64,000 nucleotides of DNA from Coralloluteibacterium stylophorae (lineage in GTDB: Bacteria; Pseudomonadota; Gammaproteobacteria; Xanthomonadales; Xanthomonadaceae). Made by a program: the position numbers and the translations under genes. Below, piece by piece: positions 24,922 to 33,198 of this stretch (position 1 is the first letter of the stretch; each line of letters begins with the position of its first letter). The notes beneath the pieces are model-generated. The model was not told where the DNA came from. It saw only the letters and a program-made list of their open reading frames with translations, and ran no database searches. The stretch is from the NCBI RefSeq assembly GCF_018122625.2, contig NZ_JAGQFT020000009.1, positions 124,001 through 188,000 on the forward strand, written 5' to 3'.

Positions 24922-25695
24922 GTGCTCTCGTCCCTGTTCTCCGGCCTCGCACGCCGGGTCGGCATCGCCGCACCGACCCCGCAGCTCGGCGATGCCGAAT
25001 GGCGCCACGTCTGCGCCGACGTCGCCCTCGTCGGACGGCTCGATGCAGAGCGCCAGGCGCGGCTACGCGCGCTCGCCGCCCGCTTCCTCGCCACCAAGAC
25101 CGTGACCGCGGCCGGCGCGCTGACGCTCGACGCCCGCCAGCGCCACGTCCTGGCCGCGCTGTGCTGCCTGCCGGTGCTGGAGTTCGGTTTCGACGGCCTG
25201 CGCGGCTGGTCGCAGCTCATCGTCTATCCCGACGCGTTCCGGGTGAACCGCAGCCACCACGACGACGCCACCGGCGTGCTCACCGAATGGGAGGACGAAC
25301 TCGCCGGCGAGGCCTGGAGCGACGGTCCGCTGATCCTGTCCTGGCGCGACGTCGAGGGCGATCTCGACGACCCCGAGGGCGGCTGCTGCGTGGCGGTGCA
25401 CGAGGTCGCGCACAAGCTCGACCTGCTCGATGGCGTGCTGGACGGCACCCCGCTGCTGCCGCGCGACTGGCAGCGCGCCTGGGCGCGCGATTTCCAGCAG
25501 GCCTACGACGCCTTCTGCGCCGACGTCGACGCCGGCGATGACCGCGGCATCGATGCCTACGCCGCCGAGGGCCCGGACGAGTTCTTCGCCGTCACCAGCG
25601 AGTACCACTTCTCCGCGCCGGCGCTGCTGCGGGGCGCGATGCCGGCCGTCGCCGACCACCTGCACCGCTTCTACGGCCGCTCGCCCTTCGCCTGA
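24922..25695 (+). CDS. mtfA: MtfA-like zinc peptidase
   Basis: 257 residues, GTG start. The zinc site HEVAH (160-164) and the downstream glutamate in EFFAVTSEYHF match E. coli MtfA, which controls glucose transporter regulator Mlc and has aminopeptidase activity. Xanthomonads have no typical Mlc/PtsG circuit, so the partner here may differ. The family identity is solid; the regulatory role is not. Confidence 0.9.
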   Translation: MLSSLFSGLARRVGIAAPTPQLGDAEWRHVCADVALVGRLDAERQARLRALAARFLATKTVTAAGALTLDARQRHVLAALCCLPVLEFGFDGLRGWSQLIVYPDAFRVNRSHHDDATGVLTEWEDELAGEAWSDGPLILSWRDVEGDLDDPEGGCCVAVHEVAHKLDLLDGVLDGTPLLPRDWQRAWARDFQQAYDAFCADVDAGDDRGIDAYAAEGPDEFFAVTSEYHFSAPALLRGAMPAVADHLHRFYGRSPFA

Positions 25696-25705
25696 GGTCC
25701 GCCGC

Positions 25706-27109
25706 TCACAGTCCCGGCGGGATCGTGACCAGGAAGCGTGCGCCGCCGAGTTCGGTGGATTCGTAGACCATCAGGTTGCCGCGGTAGGCGCGCACCAGGT
25801 CCTGCACGATCGCCAGCCCGATGCCGTGGCCCTGCACGCGCTCGTCGCCGCGCACCCCGCGCTGCAGCAGGCGGTCGACCTGCTCCGGCGGGATGCCGGG
25901 ACCGTCGTCCTCGATCGAGAACTGCACGCCGTCGCGGCGGTCGCCGCCGTCGACCCGCGCCACCACCAGCAGGACGCGCTTGCGCGCCCACTTGAACGCG
26001 TTCTCGAGCAGGTTGCCGAGCAGTTCCTGCAGATCTCCGGGCTCGCCATGGAAACGCGCGCCCTCGTCGATCTCGAATTCGCAGAGCACGCCCTTGGCCG
26101 CGTATACCTTCTCCAGGCTGCGCACGATCTCCTCGGCGATGGGCGTGATCTCCAGCGGCGCGGCGAACAGCTGGTGGCCGGTCGTGGCCGCGCGCGACAG
26201 CTGGTAGGAAACCAGGTCGCTCATGCGCTGGATCTGGTTGGCGACCTCCTCGCGGAACGCGCGGTCGTCGGTCTCGCTTTCCAGTCGCGAGCGCAGCACC
26301 GCCAGCGGCGTCTTCAGGCTGTGGGCGAGGTCGGCGAGGGTGTTGCGGTAGCGGTCGAGGTGCTCGCGCTCGCTGACGATGAAGGCGTTGATGCTCTCGG
26401 TCAGCGGCTCGAGTTCGCGCGGATGCTCGCCGGACATGCCCTGCGCGCCGCCGCGCTGCACATGGGCCAGCTCGCCGACGACGCGGCGCAGCGGACGCAG
26501 GCTCCAGCGCTGCACGCCGGTCTGCAGCATCAGCAGCAGGATGCCGGCGCCGCCGAGGTAGACCCAGAGCGCGCGGCGGAAGATGTTGATCTGGCGGTCG
26601 ATCGCCGCGGCGTCCTCGATCACCAGCAGGGTGTAGTCGATGGCGTTGTCGCCGTCCTCCCAGCCCACGCCCCGCGCATAGACGTAGAACTGACCCGCGG
26701 CGAGGTTGGAGTTCGCGGCGGCGTCGGCCGAGGGCAGCGGGCCCTCGAAGGTCTCGGTGTTGAGCGGCAGCACGAACAGCTCGGGCAGCATCTGGCCCGA
26801 TGTCATCGCCGACGGCGAGCGCCACTGCACCGCACCGGTGATCACCGCGTACAGGCCGCTGCGCGGACGGTCGAAGCGCGGATCGGGCGGATACTCCGGC
26901 GGCACCAGCGCGTTGCTGCGGCGCTGGAATTCCATGCTGCCCAGGTAGGCGTAGGCGTAGCTCTTGAGCCGTTCGCGCAGGCCGTTCTCGGCGACCTCGA
27001 CGAAGGCGCGATCCAGCGCGAAGCCGGTGACGCCGAGAAAGGCGACGAAGCCGAGGCTCGCCGCCAGCAGCTGGCGCGCCTGCAGCGACAGGGTACGGAA
27101 GAACCTCAC
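25706..27109 (-). CDS. phoQ: Sensor histidine kinase, PhoQ type
   Basis: 467 residues. One membrane segment at the N-terminus (about 10-30), a periplasmic sensor domain of about 135 residues, a second membrane segment (about 168-190), HAMP, a DHp helix with the phospho-histidine in LAHSLKTPL, and an ATPase domain with N box NLLENAFKWA and G boxes (DDGPGIPP, GHGIGLAI). The GTG at 27109 gives MRFFRTLSLQARQLLAAS; the frame is open further upstream. It partners the adjacent OmpR-type regulator. The acidic-patch PhoQ sensor is not clearly conserved, so the ligand is open. Confidence 0.9.
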   Translation of the reverse strand: MRFFRTLSLQARQLLAASLGFVAFLGVTGFALDRAFVEVAENGLRERLKSYAYAYLGSMEFQRRSNALVPPEYPPDPRFDRPRSGLYAVITGAVQWRSPSAMTSGQMLPELFVLPLNTETFEGPLPSADAAANSNLAAGQFYVYARGVGWEDGDNAIDYTLLVIEDAAAIDRQINIFRRALWVYLGGAGILLLMLQTGVQRWSLRPLRRVVGELAHVQRGGAQGMSGEHPRELEPLTESINAFIVSEREHLDRYRNTLADLAHSLKTPLAVLRSRLESETDDRAFREEVANQIQRMSDLVSYQLSRAATTGHQLFAAPLEITPIAEEIVRSLEKVYAAKGVLCEFEIDEGARFHGEPGDLQELLGNLLENAFKWARKRVLLVVARVDGGDRRDGVQFSIEDDGPGIPPEQVDRLLQRGVRGDERVQGHGIGLAIVQDLVRAYRGNLMVYESTELGGARFLVTIPPGL

Positions 27110-27170
27110 GCGGACGACCTGGTAAGGGGCCGCCGCGCCGGGGCGCGGCGGTGGGCGCGCGGGCGCCGGA

Positions 27171-27851
27171 TCACTCGTTGCGGGGAATCGCGAAGCGGTA
27201 GCCCCGGCCGCGCACCGTCTCGATCGGCTTGAGCTCGCCCTCGGGATCGAGCTTCTTGCGCAGGCGGCCGATGAAGACCTCGAGCACGTTGGAATCGCGG
27301 TCGAAGTCCTGCTGGTAGATGTGCTCGGTGAGGTCGGCCTTCGAGACCAGCTCGCCGGCATGCAGCATCAGGTATTCGAGCACCTTGTACTCGTAGCTGG
27401 TCAGGTCGACCGTGCTGCCCTCCACCGCCACCGTCTGCGCGGCGAGGTCGAGATGGATCGGGCCGCACTCCAGCGAGGGCTTGCTCCAGCCCGCGGCGCG
27501 GCGCATCAGGGCGTTGATCCGCGCGAGCAGTTCCTCGACGTGGAACGGCTTGACCAGATAGTCGTCGGCCCCGTACTTCAGGCCCTCGACCTTGTCCTGC
27601 CAGCTCGAACGCGCGGTCAGAATCAGGATCGGGAACTTCATGCCCTCGCCGCGCAGCGCACGGACCAGATCCATGCCCGACATCTTGGGCAGGCCGAGGT
27701 CGATGATCGCGACGTCGAACGGCACCTCGCGCCCGAGATAGAGACCTTCCTCACCATCGCTGGCCGCGTCGACCGCGTAACCCTCGCGCTTCAGGCGCGC
27801 TGCAAGGGTCTCGCGCAGTGGCGCTTCGTCCTCGACCAGCATGATGCGCAT
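27171..27851 (-). CDS. phoP: Response regulator, PhoP type
   Basis: 226 residues, OmpR family. Receiver domain with acidic pair E7-D8, phosphoacceptor D51 (IIDLGLPKMSG) and K at VKPF. A winged-helix DNA-binding domain (about 125-222) ends in RGRGYRF. Highly similar in layout to xanthomonad PhoP. It is separated from the kinase gene by 61 bases and from the PepSY gene by 61 bases that contain a hairpin. Confidence 0.94.
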   Translation of the reverse strand: MRIMLVEDEAPLRETLAARLKREGYAVDAASDGEEGLYLGREVPFDVAIIDLGLPKMSGMDLVRALRGEGMKFPILILTARSSWQDKVEGLKYGADDYLVKPFHVEELLARINALMRRAAGWSKPSLECGPIHLDLAAQTVAVEGSTVDLTSYEYKVLEYLMLHAGELVSKADLTEHIYQQDFDRDSNVLEVFIGRLRKKLDPEGELKPIETVRGRGYRFAIPRNE

Positions 27852-27878
27852 CAGTGTCCTCCCGTCCGGATGTAAGAA

Positions 27879-27898
27879 GGCGGCCGGTGATGGCCGCC
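27879..27898 (-). terminator. Hairpin between PepSY gene and phoP
   Basis: GGCGGCC and GGCCGCC form a 7-bp stem around a 6-base loop; on the minus strand it is followed by TTCTT. It sits immediately after the PepSY stop and before phoP, so it can act as a partial terminator or attenuator of transcript passing from the PepSY gene into phoPQ. Confidence 0.5.
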
Positions 27899-27912
27899 CG
27901 CATGTTCAAGCT

Positions 27913-28260
27913 TCAGCGTCCGTCGTCGCGACTACGTGAATCGCGACGTCGCCGCTCGCGCTCCGCCGAGGCCTGTCGAGGGTCGTCGGTGACCACCCGC
28001 ACGCGGCCTTCCGGCGTCAGCACTTTCACCCGGTTGACCTCGCGCCCGTTCCACGGCGTGGGCCGGGCCTGCAGCACCTCGCCGCCAGTCTCGCGCTCGA
28101 CCCGCCGGATCGACTCGCGCAGCGACGACGGGCTGGCCGCGCCCATGGCCGCGCCGACCGGCCGCACCTGCTGGGCCTGTGCGGCCGTGGCGCCGAAGCC
28201 GGCGGCGATCAGCGATGCGGCGATGAGCGAATGCGTTCGAACCAGGCGCATGCGGGTCAT
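27913..28260 (-). CDS. PepSY-like small periplasmic protein
   Basis: 115 residues. Signal peptide (1-30, ending QAQQV), then a basic domain ESIRRVERETGGEVLQARPT...REVNRVKVLTPEGRVRVVTDDP that fits a single PepSY repeat. The C-terminal 20 residues are almost only Arg, Asp and Ser. Co-directional with phoPQ and immediately upstream, it may feed envelope information to PhoQ. A second ATG three codons downstream is possible. Confidence 0.75.
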   Translation of the reverse strand: MTRMRLVRTHSLIAASLIAAGFGATAAQAQQVRPVGAAMGAASPSSLRESIRRVERETGGEVLQARPTPWNGREVNRVKVLTPEGRVRVVTDDPRQASAERERRRRDSRSRDDGR

Positions 28261-28388
28261 GGTACGAGGAGGTAGGGGTTTGGTGAAGATGCTCTTCACC
28301 GGCCGCAAGTCTGCTGCCGGGGCGGTGAACCCGTTCTGAAATGACAGGCCTCGGCGACCGCCGCCGGCGCGGCGCGTTGAGCTGGCGC

Positions 28389-29411
28389 TCAGGCCCCGGC
28401 CGCCGCGTGCCGGCGGGTGGCCTCGACGGCCATGGCCACGAGCGCGGCGGCGTCGGCGCTGCGGTGCGCGTTCTCGCTCAGCACGCGGCGGAAGGCGCGC
28501 CCGCCGGTCTCGCCGTGGAACAGGCCGAGGAGCGGTTTGACCAGCGCGGCGACGGGGTCCCCATGCGCAGCGCGGGCGCGCAGGTACGGCTCCAGCCGGC
28601 GCAGGACCGCCTCGCGTGTCGGCGGCTCGGTGCCGAAGAGCGCCTGCTGGATCCCCGCAAGCCGGTAGGGCTCGTGCCAGGCGACGCGTCCCAGCATCAC
28701 CCCGTCGACGTGCCCGAGGTGCGCGCGCACGTCCTCCACGCGCGCGATGCCGCCGTTGAGCACCACGGTGAGCGCCGGGCGCTCGCGCTTGAGCCGGTAG
28801 GCCCAGTCGTAGCGCAGCGGCGGGATCTCGCGGTTCTCCTTCGGGCTCAGACCCTTCAGCCAGGCGTTGCGCGCATGCACGACGAACACCGTGCAGCCGC
28901 CCGCGGCGACGGTGTCCACGAAAGCGCGGAAGACCTCGTAGTCGTCCTGCTCGTCGACGCCGAGGCGGCATTTCACCGTCACCGGCACGTCGGCGGGCAC
29001 GGCGGCGCGCATCGCCGCCACGCAGTCGGCGACCAGCGCCGGCTCGCGCATCAGGCAGGCGCCGAAGCGACCGGCCTGGACGCGGTCCGAGGGGCAGCCG
29101 ACGTTGAGGTTGATCTCGTCGTAGCCGAGGTCGGCACCGACCCGCGCGGCGGCGGCGAGGTCCGCGGGCGCGCTGCCGCCGAGCTGCAGGGCGAGCGGAT
29201 GCTCGGCCGGATCGTGGCCGAGCAGGCGCGCACGGTCGCCACGCAGCACCGCCTGCGCATGCACCATCTCGGTGTACAGCCGCGCGGCGGGGGCGAGTTC
29301 GCGATGGAAGCGGCGGCAGTGGCGGTCGGTGACGTCGATCATCGGCGCCACGCACAGCATCCATCCCGGGGAGGCGGACGACGAAGCGGCGGCGGGAACG
29401 GATGCGGTCAT
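28389..29411 (-). CDS. dusA: tRNA-dihydrouridine(20/20a) synthase
   Basis: 340 residues. FMN TIM barrel with APMIDVTDRHCR at the start, the catalytic cysteine in NVGCPSDRVQ, VKCRLGVD and NGGI segments and the DusA-typical C-terminal four-helix domain. Reduces U20/U20a in the D loop. A GATAAT -10 box lies 34 bases upstream. Confidence 0.95.
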   Translation of the reverse strand: MTASVPAAASSSASPGWMLCVAPMIDVTDRHCRRFHRELAPAARLYTEMVHAQAVLRGDRARLLGHDPAEHPLALQLGGSAPADLAAAARVGADLGYDEINLNVGCPSDRVQAGRFGACLMREPALVADCVAAMRAAVPADVPVTVKCRLGVDEQDDYEVFRAFVDTVAAGGCTVFVVHARNAWLKGLSPKENREIPPLRYDWAYRLKRERPALTVVLNGGIARVEDVRAHLGHVDGVMLGRVAWHEPYRLAGIQQALFGTEPPTREAVLRRLEPYLRARAAHGDPVAALVKPLLGLFHGETGGRAFRRVLSENAHRSADAAALVAMAVEATRRHAAAGA

Positions 29412-29444
29412 GGAGCGGCAGCGGCGCGATGCGGGCGGCCGCGC

Positions 29445-29450
29445 ATTATC
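29445..29450 (-). promoter_or_regulatory. -10 element of dusA
   Basis: GATAAT on the minus strand, 34 bases before the start codon, nearly consensus. Confidence 0.5.
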
Positions 29451-29492
29451 GCGCCACCGCCGCGCCCCGCACGCCGGAGGCTCTGCGCCGGT

Positions 29493-31334
29493 TCATCCCG
29501 CGTCCTCGGCGGCGACGAAGCCGCCGGTCTGCCGCGCCCACAGCCGCGCGTACAGGCCGCCATGGGCGAGCAGCTCCGCGTGCGTGCCGGTCTCGACGAT
29601 GCGGCCGTGTTCCATCACCACCAGCCGGTCCATGCGCGCGATGGTCGACAGCCGGTGGGCGATGGCGATCACCGTCTTGCCCTGCATCAGCCGGTCGAGA
29701 CCGTCCTGGATCGCGGCCTCGACCTCGGAATCGAGCGCCGAGGTCGCCTCGTCGAGCACCAGGATCGGCGCGTTCTTGAGCAGCACCCGGGCGATCGCGA
29801 TGCGCTGGCGCTGGCCGCCCGACAGCTTCACGCCGCGCTCGCCGACCTGGGCGTCGAGCCCGGTGCGTCCCTCGCTGTCGACGAGCGCCGGCACGAACGC
29901 GTCGGCGCGCGCATCCACGAGCGCGCGCTCGAGCGCGGCCATGTCCGCACCCGGGCGGCCGTAGAGCAGGTTCTCGCGGATCGAGCGGTGCAGCAGCGAG
30001 GTGTCCTGGGTGACCACACCGATCTGCGCGCGCAGGCTGTCCTGGGTGACGCCGGCGATGTCCTGGCCGTCGATCAGGATGCGCCCGCCCTCGAGGTCGT
30101 ACAGGCGCAGCAGCAGGTTCATGAGCGTGGTCTTGCCGGCGCCCGACGGACCGACCAGGCCGATCTTCTCGCCAGGGCGCACGTGCAGGTCCAGGCCCTC
30201 GATCACGCCACCGGTGCGGCCATAGTGGAAGGTCGCCTGCTCGAAGCGCACCTCGCCGCGGGCGACGACCAGCGCCCTCGCCTCCGGCCGGTCGACCACG
30301 GTCCGCGCCGGCGCGATCGTCTCCAGGCTGTCCTGCACGGTGCCGACGTTCTCGAAGATCCCGTTGACGACCCACATGATCCAGCCGGACATGTTGATGA
30401 TCCGGATCACCAGGCCGGTGGTCAGCGCGATCGCGCCCACCGAGACCGAGCCGATGCTCCACAGCCACAGCGCGAACCCGGTGGTCGCGGTCACCAGCAG
30501 GCCGTTGAGGGTGGAGACGGTGACGTCCATGCCGCTGATCGCGCGGGTCATGCGCCGGTGCCGCGCGGCGGTCTCGGCCACCGCCTCGCGCGCATAGGCC
30601 GCTTCCTGCTCGCTGTGCGCGAACAGCTTGAGCGTCATGATGTTGGTATAGCCGTCGACGATGCGCCCCATCAGCCGCGAGCGCGCGACCGAACCGTCGG
30701 CGGCACGCGTCTTGATGCGCGGCACGAAGATCCACAGCGTCGCGAGGTAGGCGACGATCCAGATCGCGATCGGGACGGTGAGGCGCCAGTCGGCGTCGGC
30801 GAACAGCCAGATCGCGCTGCCGGTGTAGACGGTGACGTACCAGATCGCCTCGACCACCTGCGAGGCGGATTCGCGCAGCGCGGCGCCGCTCTGCATGATC
30901 CGGTTGGCGATGCGCCCGGCGAAGTCGCCCTGGAAGAAGCCGAGGCTCTGGCCCAGCACGTGACGGTGGCTCTGCCAGCGCACGCGGTTGGCCAGTCCCG
31001 GCGACACCGCCTGGTTCAGCAGCAGGTCGTGCAGGGCGTTCAGCAGCGGTCGCGCGACGAGGACCAGCAGCGCCATCCAGGTCAGGGTGCGACCGTGCTC
31101 GGCGAAGAACGACGCCGCCGGCGTGGTCGCCGCCATGTCCACGATGCGGCCGATGAAGGCGAACATCGCCACCTCGATGAGCGCCACGAAGAAGCCGACC
31201 ACCAGCAGCGCGGCGAATACCGGCCAGACCTGGCGCAGGTGCCAGGCGTAGAAGCGCAGCAGGCCCGCAGGCGGCGGGCCGTCGGGCGCATTGCGGAACG
31301 GATCGATCAGCGATTCGAACAGGCGGAACAGCAC
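29493..31334 (-). CDS. ABC exporter, fused membrane and ATPase domains
   Basis: 613 residues from GTG 31334, which has GGAGG four bases upstream and gives MLFRLFESL; a longer ATG start at 31349 has no ribosome site. Six-helix ABC type I exporter domain (about 30-320), then ATPase with Walker A GPSGAGKTT, signature LSGGQRQR, Walker B ILVLDEATS. Similar to lipid or multidrug half transporters that act as homodimers. Substrate unknown. A TAGGCT -10-like box is about 55 bases upstream. Confidence 0.9.
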   Translation of the reverse strand: MLFRLFESLIDPFRNAPDGPPPAGLLRFYAWHLRQVWPVFAALLVVGFFVALIEVAMFAFIGRIVDMAATTPAASFFAEHGRTLTWMALLVLVARPLLNALHDLLLNQAVSPGLANRVRWQSHRHVLGQSLGFFQGDFAGRIANRIMQSGAALRESASQVVEAIWYVTVYTGSAIWLFADADWRLTVPIAIWIVAYLATLWIFVPRIKTRAADGSVARSRLMGRIVDGYTNIMTLKLFAHSEQEAAYAREAVAETAARHRRMTRAISGMDVTVSTLNGLLVTATTGFALWLWSIGSVSVGAIALTTGLVIRIINMSGWIMWVVNGIFENVGTVQDSLETIAPARTVVDRPEARALVVARGEVRFEQATFHYGRTGGVIEGLDLHVRPGEKIGLVGPSGAGKTTLMNLLLRLYDLEGGRILIDGQDIAGVTQDSLRAQIGVVTQDTSLLHRSIRENLLYGRPGADMAALERALVDARADAFVPALVDSEGRTGLDAQVGERGVKLSGGQRQRIAIARVLLKNAPILVLDEATSALDSEVEAAIQDGLDRLMQGKTVIAIAHRLSTIARMDRLVVMEHGRIVETGTHAELLAHGGLYARLWARQTGGFVAAEDAG

Positions 31335-31427
31335 GAGGCCTCCAGGCATTCGGCGCCGCCACGCGCGGCGACCGCAGGGCGCGGCAGCCTAGCAGCCGCC
31401 GGCGACGCGGGACGCTTGCGAACGCGA

Positions 31428-31447
31428 AAGGGCCCCGCGGGGCCCTT
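31428..31447 (-). terminator. Intrinsic terminator of the His/Tyr-rich protein gene
   Basis: Perfect 20-base palindrome AAGGGCCCCG/CGGGGCCCTT located 33 bases past the stop codon at 31481. On the minus strand it is followed by TTCG, giving a short U tract. Confidence 0.65.
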
Positions 31448-31480
31448 CCGGCGACGTGCTCCGGCGTGGAGGCGATGCGG

Positions 31481-31930
31481 TCAGCGGTCGTGGTGACCGC
31501 GACCGCGGCCATGTCCGCGGTCGTATCCGTGGTCGCGATCGTGGTCGTGGTGCCGCCCGGGCCCGTGGTGGCCGCGCCGGTCGTCGCGCCAGTGTCCGTC
31601 GTGGTCGCGCCAGTGGCGCGGCGGCGGTGCGTAGCGGACGCGCGGTGCATACACCCGCGGCGGCGGCGCGTGGTAGTAGTACCGCGGCGGCGGCGGTGCG
31701 TAGTAACGCGGCGGCGGCGCGTACACGGGGCCGTAGTGGTAGTAGCGGGGCCCGTATCCGGTATGCACGACGTAGAGCGGTGCGTGCGAATGGCGGTGGT
31801 AGGGACGCCCCGCCGAGAACAGGACGTCGCCGAGATCGACGTAGACCCGCACCCGGGCCTGCGCCTCGACCGGCACGAGGGTGGCGGCGCCCGCGAGCGC
31901 CGCGAGGAGGGGAAGGACTGCGATGCGCAT
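31481..31930 (-). CDS. Secreted His/Tyr/Pro-rich protein
   Basis: 149 residues. Signal peptide (1-24, ending VEAQA), a short ordered N-terminus VRVYVDLGDVLFSAGRPYHRHSHAPLYVV, then about 90 residues made of RYY, YAPPP, HRD and GHH units. The His and Asp density (many GRGHHDR- or HDHDRDH-like stretches) suggests metal binding or disorder; no enzymatic motif. Similar low-complexity exported proteins occur in this family of bacteria. Ends just before a palindromic terminator. Confidence 0.7.
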   Translation of the reverse strand: MRIAVLPLLAALAGAATLVPVEAQARVRVYVDLGDVLFSAGRPYHRHSHAPLYVVHTGYGPRYYHYGPVYAPPPRYYAPPPPRYYYHAPPPRVYAPRVRYAPPPRHWRDHDGHWRDDRRGHHGPGRHHDHDRDHGYDRGHGRGRGHHDR

Positions 31931-32030
31931 CGGCGTGCATCCGGTTGGCCTTGCGGCAGCCTCGGGCGGCCGCCGTGAATCCGGCTTTAACCTTTCGACA
32001 TCGCGTTCACGGCGTTCAGCCGCGGGCGCG

Positions 32031-32474
32031 TCAGCGCGCGCGTTCGATGGTGAACTTGCCGAAGCCGACGCCCAGGTCCCAGCCGCGACCCACTCCGGAC
32101 AGCGCCAGCGACACCTCGCCCTTGGTCACCACCATCGCCTTGCTCGACTTGGTGGCGCCGGCATGCGCCTCGGCGCTGGCGTAGCTGCCGAGCGTCTGCT
32201 CGATGTCGATCACGCCGGAGAACTCGCCGATGCCGTCGTCGATGGTGGATTTGCCGAACGTCAGCCCGCCGCCCTTGGCGCTGATGGTCACCGGCATCGA
32301 CTGCCCGTTGTCGCAGCGGATCATGCCGCTGCCGGAGGCGGTCTTGTAGAACACCGACCAGCCGGAGAGGCTGAAGCGCATCTCGCAGTCGACCTCCTGC
32401 GCGGCGCGGACGGTGGACGGCGCGAGGGCGATGCCGGCGAGCAGCAGGGCGGAAACGGAAAGCGCAGGACGCAT
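32031..32474 (-). CDS. Secreted hypothetical protein
   Basis: 147 residues with a signal peptide (1-25, VRAAQE). Two cysteines (EVDCEMRF, MIRCDNG) could form a disulfide. The body is beta-rich with repeated glycine and serine (GKSTIDDGIGEFSGVIDIEQTLGS). The frame extends further upstream, but the ATG at 32474 opens the signal. I do not recognise a named family. Flanked by a TTTAAC-containing spacer. Confidence 0.7.
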   Translation of the reverse strand: MRPALSVSALLLAGIALAPSTVRAAQEVDCEMRFSLSGWSVFYKTASGSGMIRCDNGQSMPVTISAKGGGLTFGKSTIDDGIGEFSGVIDIEQTLGSYASAEAHAGATKSSKAMVVTKGEVSLALSGVGRGWDLGVGFGKFTIERAR

Positions 32475-32613
32475 GGCGGGATTCCTCGAGGGTGGGAACG
32501 GCCGGAAGCCTGCCGTGCGCCGCGTCCGGCATGCGTGCACGCGCGCGTGCCGGTGCGTCCGCGTTCAGCCGCCGCCACGGGCGGACCACGGCCGGGCTGG
32601 CATCCTCCCCCGC

Positions 32614-32922
32614 ATGATCGCATCGACGCCCCCCGACATCCCGCAGCCCGCCGACGCGCCCTGGCGCGAGCTGGTCCTGCTCTGCGGCAAATGCCTGAAG
32701 AAGCGCGACCGCGAGGCGCTGCGCGGCGACCTCAAGCGTGCGCTCAAGCAGGCCGGCCACCGCGACGTCCGGGTGGCGACGGTGTCCTGCTTCGACCTCT
32801 GCCCCAAGCGCGGCATCGCCCTCGCGCGCGGACGCGAACTGGCCACGGGGGCATCGCAGCTGCGGGTCGTCGATGACGACATCGACGTCGAGGCGCTGCG
32901 CGCCTGGGTGTTGCGCGACTAG
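32614..32922 (+). CDS. (2Fe-2S) thioredoxin-like ferredoxin family protein
   Basis: 102 residues. Cysteines at C24, C27, C59 and C63 (LLCGKCLKK, SCFDLCPKRG) with the fold pattern of thioredoxin-like [2Fe-2S] ferredoxins related to NuoE and Shethna proteins. The C-x2-C spacing at the first pair is unusual for the family. Probably an electron carrier or DNA- or metal-handling protein; no partner enzyme is adjacent. Converges with the following lipoprotein gene with a 4-base overlap. Confidence 0.75.
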   Translation: MIASTPPDIPQPADAPWRELVLLCGKCLKKRDREALRGDLKRALKQAGHRDVRVATVSCFDLCPKRGIALARGRELATGASQLRVVDDDIDVEALRAWVLRD

Positions 32923-33128
32923 GGCAGGTCGCGACCCGCGTCGGCCTCCTGCTGCTCCTCGACCTGACGCCCGGCGCCGGTGTCCTCGGGTGGCGGCACG
33001 CCTTCCACCGGCTGCGCCATGGCCGGCTGCGGCAACGGCGCCGCATCCACCGGCCGATAGAGGGCATCGTCGTGCGCGCACCCGGCGAGCAGCAGGGCCG
33101 CGGGGGCGAAGCGGAGGATCCTGGGCAT
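32919..33128 (-). CDS. Small predicted lipoprotein
   Basis: 69 residues. Lipobox LLAGC with Cys17, followed by a Pro/Glu-rich acidic tail (EEQQEADAGRDLP) that looks disordered. No domain recognised. Its stop overlaps that of the ferredoxin-like gene on the other strand. Confidence 0.6.
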   Translation of the reverse strand: MPRILRFAPAALLLAGCAHDDALYRPVDAAPLPQPAMAQPVEGVPPPEDTGAGRQVEEQQEADAGRDLP

Positions 33129-33198
33129 GGCGGTCCGTGGTCGACGGCAAAGCGGCGACGGTGCGCGCGGCCGGGGAGCACGCGGCGTGAAGCCCGGC

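Noticed and set aside
31466-31978. 170-codon plus-strand frame over the His/Tyr-rich gene
   Set aside because: Val/Ala/Arg-rich mirror of the low-complexity sequence, with no signal peptide or ribosome site, while the minus frame has a clear signal peptide.
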